64,000 bases of DNA, taken from contig CAOLHI010000624.1 in NCBI GenBank assembly GCA_948474755.1, forward strand, positions 372,001 to 436,000. Direction: 5' to 3'. Positions 50,201 through 61,559 of the stretch are shown here, piece by piece. This stretch comes from Ctenosaura bakeri. Its lineage: Eukaryota > Chordata > Lepidosauria > Squamata > Iguanidae. How positions within the stretch are numbered: position 1 is the stretch's first letter; each line of letters starts with the position of its first letter. The notes beneath the pieces are model-generated. The model searched no databases, was not told where the DNA came from, and worked only from the letters and a program-made list of their open reading frames with translations. A program made the position numbers and the translations under genes.

Positions 50201-52601
50201 GGAGTAAATCCCAGACAACTCAGATGAGTCTCAGTTCTAAGGAAACATGTTTAGAACTGCATCATCATTCTCGAAAGATATGATTTTAGAATATGCCTGG
50301 TAGATAAAATTCATTGTGAATGGTGGGAAAAATCCTTCTGGTGGATGAAATGTATCCTGCTTTACATTCTAACACTAACTGGGAAGTCTATCTTCTATAT
50401 TTAAATTGTGCTTGCCAGGTGATACTTCTGGTGGCTACGGAAAGCCATCCCTCCTAGTGGGGGAAAAATGGTCCCTGTGGGGCAAAAGTAAGAGGAAAGG
50501 CAAACAACTTTTCAGTACTGCAGGCTTAAAAAGAAAACAAAAGAAGTTTTTCCCCCAAGGCATAATATGAGGGCAAAGGTTTTACATATTTTCAATGGAG
50601 AGACTTTAAGCAAAGTATCATAGAAACCTAACTTAATCAGAGGAATTTTCAGTTATATAGAGGCACACTATTGCCTTCATTGGCTCAGGAAAAAACATTT
50701 GTTTCTTTATCATGTATGAACAGGGAAATATGGATGTTGAGGTTCTTCATTTCTGGTGCAAGTGGACACCAGTTAATGCAATAGGCCCTCTCTTTCCTCT
50801 TCTGCATGCTTGCTCCTCTCATATCTCCACTGGAGGGTAGCTTAGCTCTCCAGAGATTTGGATGATATGTGGGAAGTTGCAGGGGGAATAATGGATGCAG
50901 CTGGATTCTGTAGCCATTGCTAATTTTGGACACTGGGTCAGTCCGTTACATTTTCTGTGCTCTGATTCACCTTTAGAGAAACATGCTTAATAATGTGCTT
51001 TTGGGTATCACTATGAAAAATGAAACAAAAGAAAACTAAACCAAACCCAATCAAATAGGGTTTTTTTCTAACCCTGAGAGAGAAGGACAACAAAACTGAA
51101 TTTAAAACAAAGATTGCCTTCTTGCTTTTTTAAGATAATGGAATGAGATAGTAGCAAAGAAACATTGACTAACATTCTTCAACTCTCAATGTATAATTAA
51201 ATATAATTTGTTAATTTTTACCACCCTGCCTAGTATGTATTATGATTTATTTCTTTATATGTTTTCTATAACCTTTTTTCAATCTTAATTATACCACATA
51301 ACTTATGGCAGCATGTTCCACAGTTCCTTTGGTTAAAATGTACAATGATAGTACAAAAAAGAAACTGGCCACTCTAATTCTTGAATATAAATATATACAA
51401 TGGCTCTTGTTTGATTCCCACAATCTCCAGTAGTTGATCATTACTTTAGCCCACCTTTTTAAAAATGGAAAAGCAACAAAATGGTTTTTTGTTTTGTATT
51501 CTGTGGGTAACTTTTAAAACTCCTGTCTTCATAGTGTTATAAACTGACTGCTTGAAAAAGATAATAGTAATTCCGTAACACTGGAACTGATGAAAGTCCT
51601 GTGGTCCAGTAGCAGTGAGAGGTTTAGGGCAGGTGACGTAAGAGAAGACAAAAGTTTGGAAAATGACAATATTTAGTTAGAGGCAAAGGTCAAACATATG
51701 CTCAAACTTTCCTTTTATTCTATCTCGCTTACTTAGTTGCTGTGGCATAAGCAATTTCTAGCCTATTTCCTGAACTAGAACAAAAATGCTAGTGCCATCA
51801 GCCAGTCTAGATTTAGCCAGAGAAAGTCTACAGGTCTCAGGATTTGGTGTTTCCCTCTTATTGTAGGCACAGACAACAGTGACAATGGGAAAAGCAGGAA
51901 ATCAAAGCTTGTGACAAACCAGGAAGAGTTTGTTTGAAATGAAACCTTAACACTGAAATGGCAGCCAGTAAGCACTGGTTAGATTGCTTCAACACACCTG
52001 AGGCAATGCAGAAAGACCATTGCAAAGTAGTTTATACCTCAAGTCTGGAATATCCAGGTTTTTTTTCTTTAGCAAATATCAGTGCTCTAAACTGTGCACC
52101 TTCTGGCTTGACACTTCATGGAATCCCTGAATTAGAAATGAGCATTCACTTACTACAGCAAAAAAACACATTCTTAGTGCAACTGCTTCAACTTGTGCGC
52201 ATCTCAATAGTGGGAGGAAAGCTTGTAAAAAATCCACGCCACATTCCCCCTCAAAACTCGAATACTTCTCAATTTCTGCAGGTATCTATAGCTAATGTCA
52301 TGTATCCCCTCCTGCCATCTCATTAACTGTAGAAGGAATGAAGCACCCACTTAAAAAAAAGAAAAAGAAAAAGAAAGGGCAAACCCCCAAACTACCAAAA
52401 GTCTGAAAAGTATAAAATTAAATAAAAAGGAAAGCAGCAACCACACATGCTGGCTCCAGTCTCTGGTCCCAGTCATTCTCAAAGCTGCAGAGAATAAACC
52501 GGTCCATTTTTAACGCCTCTTCTCTGAAGTTTCATTCTATAAATCACTTCTGTTTCTTAGACCTGGAATGATCATGCAAACTGTTCTTCCCATAGTATTG
52601 C
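47227..52601 (-). other. DOCK3: probable DOCK3 3' UTR
   Basis: These 5.4 kb downstream of the DOCK3 stop are AT-rich and free of recognisable LINE, SINE or MITE copies, unlike the flanking regions. That fits a long, constrained 3' UTR. It contains a CA microsatellite (49957-49979) and an (AAAAG)-like run near 52351-52377. Length and end are not proven. Confidence 0.45.
49957..49979. repeat. (CA)n microsatellite
   Basis: An eleven-unit CA run within the probable DOCK3 3' UTR. Confidence 0.92.
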
Positions 52602-53108
52602 CTACTGCTCACTGATGCCATGTTCCCAGGCCACCCTGGCTTGCTCTTCTTTTGCACTACTGATCGGCTGGGAGATTTTGCGATGTAGTGCGCGGTGTTT
52701 TTCTTCATCTTCCAAAATCATTCCCTCCTCATTATCCGTATTTGTGAGACGGGAGTGATATGGTTTAGGGGGTAGAGCTGGAGGGTCTATTGCATCCTGA
52801 GGAATGACTCCAGATGGAGCAGAGTGGCTTCGACATGGCTGGGATTTGAGAGTTTCCAGAACATCAGGCTCCGAGAGACTGTACCTGACAGGGAGGTAGG
52901 GTGTCTCTAAGTCTTCATCAGTATTCCATGCCTGGCTAGGGACAGAATCCATTGTGTCTGTTCGAGGAGGGGGCTCGGATGAATGCCCAAAGTTACTTTC
53001 ACTTAATGAGGACACTCCACTGCTGGCACTGCCTGAAAGGGTAGAGTTGCTTCCATCTAGGCCAGACTGGGGACTTGTGGGTGATGCAGGTATTGGGTGA
53101 AGAGGTGA
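52602..53108 (-). CDS. DOCK3: DOCK3 terminal coding exon
   Basis: The 507-bp coding segment (168 residues plus TAG) begins SPLHPIPASPTSP after a minus-strand TTTGAATAG acceptor, in phase 0. It includes SGSASSGVSSLSESNFGHSS, RTDTMDS, YLPVRYSLSEPD, the PPALPPKP SH3-binding motif and KEEQARVAWEHGISEQ at the end. Similarity to human DOCK3 is strong until the KPYH motif, then looser, then strong at the end. The frame is intact throughout. Confidence 0.95.
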   Translation of the reverse strand, partial: SPLHPIPASPTSPQSGLDGSNSTLSGSASSGVSSLSESNFGHSSEPPPRTDTMDSVPSQAWNTDEDLETPYLPVRYSLSEPDVLETLKSQPCRSHSAPSGVIPQDAIDPPALPPKPYHSRLTNTDNEEGMILEDEEKHRALHRKISQPISSAKEEQARVAWEHGISEQ

Positions 53109-56100
53109 CTATTCAAAAGGGAAAAAAAAAAATAGCAATACAGAACAGACATGTACATTAAGACAAATAAATTTTTGTATTCTTCCCACATTAATTCCTG
53201 TTTTAAGGATTTTATGCTCAAATAATAAAAATGTAGAATGCATGTCCCAGCTTTAGATTTCTCAATTTGTGATCACATTACTTACTTGTGGGTATTAAGC
53301 TCAAGAAAAGAACAGGTTGCTTACCTGTAACTGTGGTTCTTTGAGTGGTCATCTGTGAACTCACACAAATGGGTTTCACGCCTGCACAGAAACAGCATTC
53401 AGAACCTTCTAGAGCCTACCATTGGTGTTTTGGTGGTCGACCCATCCCCATCCCCTCATGGTAGATAAGCCCCTGCCTCATGTAACGGTCAGTTCCGTCA
53501 CCGCAGGTGTGGCAGCAACAGAACCACCACACAGCAGGACAGATGAGGAGAGAAGGGAGGGGTTGTGTAGTTCACAGATGACCACTCGAAGAACCACAGT
53601 TACAGGTAAGCAACCTCTTCTTCTTCGTGGTCTCCCTGACTCACACAAATGGGAGACTAGCAAGCTGATCAAAAAGGATGGAGGGTATGTCATGCTGCTG
53701 GACAACACTCATGTCAACTTCTGGCTCCCTGCTTTCCTTCTGATTTCCTTATCTCTCTCTCTCTCGCTCTTTTTTTTCATCAACACCAAGATGTAAGATA
53801 ATAAATAACATTTATTGAAAAAACAGACAATATCATACCATTCATCCCACAGAGGAAAACAGTACAGCTCTCCCAAAACATGCATCATTCCTAGAACGAT
53901 TGTCAACTCTATAATGATTGATAAATGTATGAGGCTGAGACCAGGTAGCTGCTTTGCAGAGCTCATAAAGAGATACCCTGTGCAAAAAGGCCACAGAAGC
54001 TGCCATAGATCTTATGGAATGAGCTCAAACAGAGTCAGAGAGTTTCTTTTTTGCCAGCTCATAAGATAACTTAAGGGTGGAAACCACCCATTTAGAAAGC
54101 CTTTGAGGCTATACTGGATTACCCTATTTAGATAGTGAATAACAAACAATTTATTTAACTTTCTAATTGAAGAAGTGCGGTGAACATAAAAGGCCAATGC
54201 CCTTCTAATATCCAAACAGTGCAGAGTTTTCTCCATGTCTGAACCTGGATTCTGCATGAAAGCTGGTAACACTATATCTTGGTTCAGATGGAAATATGAC
54301 ACCACTTTCGGCAAGAACGTTATGTCTGGTCTTAACACCACCTTATCTTTGTGGAATCTCAAATAAGGAGGGTCAACTCTGAGTGCATATAGCTCACTAG
54401 CCCTCCTTGCAGATGTTATTGCAACCAAAAAGGCAGTTTTCCATGCAAGCAGTCGCATGTCACAGGTTGCCATAGGCTCAGAGGGCCTAGCAGTCAGGTG
54501 TTTCAGCACCAAATTCATATTCCATCCCGGGAGAGGTGGTTGGATTGGGGGGTGCAACTGTTTATAGCCCTGGATAAACCTCTTAATTAGGGGGTCCAAA
54601 AACCAAGATGGTTTACCCTGTTTTTGAAAATTACATGAAATTGCTGCTAAATAACATTTCATTGAAGATAAAGACAAACCCTGAATCGACAACTCTGCTA
54701 GAAAGGACAAGACATACATATTGTCACAACCTGTATGGGAAACACCTTGTTGTTTCAAGTAATCACAGAATTTACCCCATTTATACACATAAGACTTCAA
54801 CGCTGAGAGCTTATGCGCAGCCAACACGATACGTCTCACAGCATCGGGCAGGCTATCTATTGCAATAGATTCCATGCGGTCAAACGCAGTGTTTGCACAT
54901 TGGGATGGAAGACGGTACCACTGTGGATGCTGAGCAGATCTTGTCTGCACAGCAGCAGACAGTACCTCCCCTGCAATAACTGAAGGAGACTGGAAAACCA
55001 TGGTTGCCTCGGCCACCATGGTGTTACAAGTATTGCCTTCGCTCTGTCTTGGTGAATTTTGGCAATCACCTTTGCTATCAAGGGAAATGGTGGAAACGCC
55101 TAGACCCTCGGTCTCATCCAATTGAACAGAAAGGCATCCCCCAGAGTTTGATGCCCCTTTGAATGTCAGGAACAGTACAGTCTGCATTGGCTGTTCAGTT
55201 TCGATGCAAAGAGATCTATGTGAGGAAACCCCCACTTTGTGAACACGTCCTGGATGATGGGCTTGTTGATCATCCACTCGTGGCAAGTCCACGGTGTCCT
55301 GCTGAGTGTGTCTGCTAAGACATTCTGGTAGATGGACTGCCGAAGGAAGAATCCGTCATGACAGGCACCACTCCCATAGTCGTACTGACAAGTTCAGCAA
55401 TGTACGCAACCGAGTCCCACCTTGTTTGTTTATGTAGTACATCACTGTGGTATTGTCTGTCACGATTTGGATTGACCTCCCACACAGGTAGTGCTGAAAC
55501 GCTCACAGTGCCTTCAGCACTGCCAGGAGCTCCAAAATGTTGATATGGAGATTCCTCTCCTGAGAAGTCCACCGACCTCGTATTGTAAATGCTCCGAGGT
55601 GAGCACCCCAGCCTTCCATTGACTCATCCATTGTCACCAACAGCGATAGTGGTCATGGAAGGAATGGCATTCCCTTCAACACGTTCTCTGGTCTTGTCCA
55701 CCAATCCAAAGACGTGAGGATATTCCTCAGTATCATCGGGTACTTGAGATGATGGTCTCAAAGAGGACTGAACTGACGTATGAACCAGTGTTGCAGTGGT
55801 CTCATCCTCAGCTTCGCATATGGTGTGACAAGCGTAGTTTGTATTAGTATTAGCACAACCTGAACTGCCTTCGCTCACACTCTGCGAAGTCGCTGCATTC
55901 TCAACAGACATTGCAGAATCTTCTCCCATCTGTCCCGTGAAAGAAAGGCTCTCTGCTGACTGGAGTCCAATACTGCCCCAATGTATCTGATCTGTCTTGA
56001 CGGTACCAAGGTTGACTTCTTGTAATTTATCATTAAACCTAACTTTCTTAGAAGACAGATGGTGGTCCTGAGATGCATGGATAGCAATTTTCAAGAAGAT

Positions 56101-59100
56101 GCCACTATTAGCCAGTTGTCTATGTATGTGAACACCACAATGCCTTTTTGATGAAGTAAAGCTGCGACAACCGATATGCATTTTGTGAAGACCCTTGGAG
56201 CTGCACATATGCCGAAGGGAAGGACGTGAAAATGATAAGCCTGCCTGCTGACAATGAAGGCAAAGAACTATCTGTGCTCTGGTCTTATGGCTATGTGAAA
56301 ATATGTATCCTTTAGATCTATGGTTGCAAACCAGTCGCCCCTTTTCAAGAGAGGCAGAATAGCAGTCAAAGTCACCATTCTGAACCTTTTTGATCGGATG
56401 TAGTAGCTGACGCCTCTCAGGTCCAATATGGGCCGGAGACCTCCATCTTTTTTCTTCACCAGAAAATACTTCAATGAGAAACTTCTTTTCAATTGAATTG
56501 TGGTGATTCTTTCTATTGCCCCTTTTTGAAGCAAGGTTGATGTCTCCTCTTTGAGCTCTGGAGATGGCATAGTTCTCCGAATTCAACCTGTCAGTGGTAG
56601 ACAGCAAAATTCTATGGTGTACCCATACTTTATGATGTCTAGAACCCAAGAATCTGAGGTGATCATCGACCAAACCTCAGCAGCTTAGTCTGTCCCCAAA
56701 GGGTGGTTTGGAATGGAGACTTAGATGCTTGTCTGAATGCAAGTTCACAACAGGAAGGATGTGTTGTCCTTGTCGAAGGCTGGTATCCGTCAGAAAGGTC
56801 TCGTGACTTTGGCTGTCAAACTCTATATTTGCTCTGGTCTGTCGTTTCTTCTATTGAGGCTGCTTGTACTTTGCAGATGGAAACTTCCTTGTCGGGAGTT
56901 GTTGATGTGTGCTCTGTCCATGTTGAGGTGGAGTTGGGCTCAACGTTCTTCTTTGAAAAGGCTGATACTGACAGTACTGATAACTGACAGTACTGTTGAT
57001 ATGTCGACGCCGGGAACCTGTACTTCTTAGTTGTCGAACGCATTTTCTGGGCATGTTCCAGCTTTTCATCGGTACCAGTGTTGAACAACCCTAGAGAATC
57101 AAAGGGTAGGTCTTCAGTCATCATCTTGGCTTGGTGAGACAACCCAGATGAACGAAGCCAAGCATGTTGTCGAATCGCTATGGCACGCACCACAGCTTTA
57201 CTACTACAGTCTCTGATGTGTTTAGCTGTAGTGATTTATTGAGATGACAGACGGTAAGCCTCACCATACAATGCAGCAGTGGTCTTCTTCTTGGTATCAG
57301 GAAGCATTTCCAGATAGGGTTTAATTCTACCCCACAAAAACTGTTGGTATGCACCCATGCAGGTGGCATAATTAGAAATCCTAAACAACAAGCCTGCATT
57401 TGAATAGGATTTCTTACCAATATTAGCCAATTTTTTCCCCTCACGATCAGCAGGAACAGCATGAAGTCTTTGCGACTGCTTTGACTGGGCCGCATCCACC
57501 ACAATAGAGTTTGGTTTGGGGTGTTGGACCCACTAGTCATCCTCAGCCTCCACAACACGGTACAGAGACTCCAGTTTCTTAGACGCAGACGGTACTGAAG
57601 ATGGTGTCGACCATGACTTCTTCACTGTTTGGGACAGATACAGAAGCGCTGCAATTACAGACGGTACTGGAGTGCGGTCCTGCAAATCTTGGAAGATCGG
57701 GTCTTTCAGATCCTCCTTGTGGTCTTCAGTTTGTAAGTTCAACAATCTGGCCATTCGGAGGACAAGATCCAAAAACGATCACACATCATCAGTAGGTGAA
57801 ATTCTTTCAGTGGTGTAAACACAGTTGGACTCGATATCTAGTCCATGAGACACTGCCGAGGATACCGAGGATGGTACCGATGGAGATCGGATCCGATGAC
57901 CTTGAGGGGACATAACAATAGGCTCTCTCCTCCTTCCCTCTGGAAGGCGTTCTTGATACCTATCAACAGTGGTTCGATCCCACCTGGTGGACTTAGACGT
58001 GTGGGCAGAAGATGCTATCACCCGCCAACATGGAAGAGTCTTCGACAAAGAACAAGAGCGACGAGTAACACAACGGTACCATTCGTCATGAACATCATAA
58101 TACCGACAATGTCATTCATATCACTCCAACTCATCCATATAAGGGGACATATCCCTTGAATCATATGAAACATCGTCACAGTATCGACAGGGAGATCTTT
58201 CCCTATAATGATGATACTGATATGAGGAAGTGCTGACCGACCGATCGTCTTGGTAAGCCGACCTTGGGGGGGGGGAAGGTGAAGTACGCCAAAGCATTCC
58301 GGATAGCTCGGTCGAAGATCTTCTGCACCCAGAAGGCCTTACAGCAGGAGACAGCACTCCGTGGTCTGAAGGAGACTCAACAGAAATTAGAGGGGAGGTT
58401 TCCATTATCTCTCCCTCTGAGCCAATACGTACCTTCTCAGAAGGTATAACCTCCTGGGATCCCTGATGTTGAAGGGCCCATACTTCCTCTGAGGCACACA
58501 CTTGAGGAGTTGGCTTCCTCACCGGAGATGAAGGATGTGCCTTAGACTTATCCTTCCTCCTCTGCCTCTTAGCTTCTGTTGAAGTGGCCTCCTTATTTTT
58601 CCTCTTCCAATCCTTCTCCCTCCTAGGCAGTTCAGTACTAGGTGGAGGGGAAGGATGGTCTCGATGATCATCAGCATGACCAGATAATGCCTGATCTCGA
58701 GGCCTTCACGTGAAAAGAGATCTCGGCCTTGATGACGGTACCAACACATTCCATTGGGAAGTAGAGGAAGCAGAAGAGTGGGCCATACTGGATGGTAAGG
58801 GAGCAGATTCAGCCCGCTTGGGCGGTTCTGAAGCAGTCAGCACGTTCTCCCACAATAGGGCTTTCAGCTGAGCAGCCCTATTTCAACGAGTTTGTGGAGT
58901 AAATAGCTGACAATGATGACAAGCTCCCACATTGCGGCCCTCACCTAAACAAAGGAGGCACTTTGAGTGTCTGTCCTTATCAGGTATTTTCCCTCCACAG
59001 GTCAAGCAATATTTAAATACAGCCGTTGCCATACAACTTGCCAAACAACACAGTCCCAAAGAATAAACCAAGTCTGATCCAATCCAAAGCTGAAACAACC

Positions 59101-61522
59101 AGTCCAAAACGACAGAAAATAGGGAAAAATCCCATTCACACTAGCGAAGAGGCTCCTATACGATGCACACATGGTGGATAAAAAGGAACTGACCATTACA
59201 CAAGGTGGGGGCTTATATACCATGAGGGGATGGGGGATGGGTCAACTGCCAAAACGCCAACGGTAGGCTCTAGAAGGTTCCGAATGCTGTTTCTGCGCAG
59301 GCACGAAACCCATTTGTGTGAGTCACAGAGACCACGAAGAAGAAACCAAGTATACAAAACAATGATTAATCTATAAGGGGAAAAAAACCAATGAAAGCTA
59401 CAGTTGGGCAATACTTTAATTAGGACTAACCAAAATGTCATAAAGTGTGTCCAAGCTTTCAAGTTTTCTAAATTATTTTATGAGACTGGATACTACAAAA
59501 AAAAGCAATGGGTCAGAGAAAGAGGGGAAGTTCATCAAATTAGGGTACATGTTCTAGCCATACAGTCTGCATTTAAATTCAATCTCAAAATGGAGACTAC
59601 AGATTGAAGGAAGTAATTCTTCCTGGGTGCAGCAGGTATCAGATTGTATCTAGGATTGTAGCATGAAGAAACAGTCGACCTTCATTTTATGACATTTTGG
59701 TTCGTTCTCTCAAAAATTCTCAAAGAAATTCTCATGTTTATGTTCAAGTTAATACTGCTGGAGTGATGCATGCGGAGAATTTCAGGCAGATGGAGATTTT
59801 TAAATACAGTAACAGGCTAAGATCCGTCACAGTCACAATTCTTCCTACACAACCATAAATTAAATTAAAGATACAGAGGTTCTTTCTTTGTATTTCTCAT
59901 CTTATTAACAGTGGCCTTGTCCTTTCCTTACCTTAAAGGAGTGACTATGTTCTTTGAGCTGGTATGTTAGGATTACTCAAAATCAAAATGTTTATTAAAG
60001 TTTGGTTTATATTACTGCTGTTAATTCAAACTTTTAGCAACATTGCTGTTTAGATTTATTGTGATGCTTCACCCACAATGTCAAATTAAACGTTTTATTA
60101 TGAAAATATTGAGTCATATCCGAAGAAAGATAGGTAATAAAAATACATGTCCAGTTTTAATTTGTAGGAATGATCTGAATTGGCATCATCTACCTCTTCT
60201 CCTTTCCATCCTTCCAAATTATTTCCCCTATTTTTCAATAGTGGCACAGGGTTTTAGGTTGGCGAGGTGGGGTGAAGAAGTTAAATCTTACTCTCCCTGG
60301 CATAGACTTCTAATCACAAATCTCCTATTTCATCAAGCTGATCCCAAATTCACTAATTATGAATTGTTCTAATGTTTATAAGCTTAGGATCAGACTATCT
60401 GAAAAACTGTATCTCCCTATATAAGCCTGCCCAAGTTTTGAGGTCTTCAGAGGAAGGCTTTCTTTTGATCTCTCCACTTTCACAGCCACATTTGTTGAGG
60501 ACATGAGAAAGGGTCTTCTCAGGACACTTCCAGGCTATGGAATGCCTAGCTCTGTGGGAGCTAGGCTAACCTTTTTTCTGTTCTTCTCCTTGTCAACGAA
60601 GAGATTTTTATTCAGACAGAGTTTTGGGCACTAATTGGCTGCAGTGGAAGTGTCTTTTAATAGGTGATGTTGCACTTCTTTTCTCTTCCTTGATAGGTTT
60701 TTAAAAGATTTTAAGCACAGTTTTAATTAGTGCTTGGTTTTAATATATCCTATTTGTTTTTAAATTGTTCTCTAATGTTTCTACTTAGTGCTTCTCAAAG
60801 ACTATCTGATGTGGTGGACCAGCATTTTTAACTCCAGTGTGACAGAGACTGGTTCAATTTTTGTGCCATATTATATGAGCATTTGTAATTATATCAATTT
60901 ATAGTGGAAACAGTAGAATAGATATAATAAAATTGTATTTATATGATGAAATGCCAGAATCAAGGATTTAACAAAAGAACATTTTTGTTCCGTCAGTATG
61001 CATCTACTCACCATGAGTACACTGGTTGACTTTGGATAAACTACCTGCCTTTTGAGGGTTAGTTTTAAGTATATCCCACCTTTCCTCTGAGGAGCTCAAG
61101 GCAGCAGAAACGGCTCTTTTCCCCTCCCCACAATCCCATTCTGTGTCACAGGGCAGGCTGAGAGTTGTTGACTGGAAAAAGGTCACCCAGCGACTTGCAC
61201 AGCTCAGTAGGCCTGGAACTTAACTCTTCCCAAGCCTAGCCTAACACACTAACATTGTACCAATGAGAGCTGAAAGAGATGCAAAGCTGATATTTGCTTT
61301 TTTCTGTTTGTTTTTTTTCAAACTTTAAAGTCACTTCAGTCAGCAGGATATAGACTCTTCATTTTAAATAAGAGTCTACAATCCTAGGAAACTTTCAGTT
61401 AAGAATAGTAAGGCCACCAAGTAAATGGGATTTTATTTTCTGGTAAATGAGCGGATAGGACTGAGCTCTTACAAGTAAAAGTTTGGGTACTCTCTCTGTT
61501 TCTCTCTCTTTCTCTCCCTCCT

Positions 61523-61559
<37 letters not shown>

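Larger units (their letters stand above)
53311..59346 (-). mobile_element. DIRS-type tyrosine-recombinase retrotransposon, 6.0 kb
   Basis: The element reads on the minus strand from 59346 to 53311 and both ends are GTT. It has inverted terminal repeats (59185-59346 and 53311-53496), a gag-like region (about 57200-59032), RT and RNase H (about 55300-56600), and a tyrosine recombinase (54012-55292 and on to about 53890). An internal complementary region lies at 53571-53652. RT blocks include FLVKKKDGGLRPILDLR and FATIDLKDTYFHIAI; RNase H keeps a TDNTTVMYYINKQGGT block. There is no long target-site duplication, as expected for DIRS. Stops and frameshifts break every reading frame except part of the recombinase, so this copy is dead. 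It lies in the last DOCK3 intron, in the same orientation as the gene. Confidence 0.92.

Noticed and set aside
53311..59346. CRISPR-like or viral locus suggested by inverted repeats and a recombinase
   Set aside because: ITRs, ICR, terminal GTT and the RT-RNase H-YR order identify a DIRS retrotransposon. There are no spaced direct repeats, LTRs or envelope gene.
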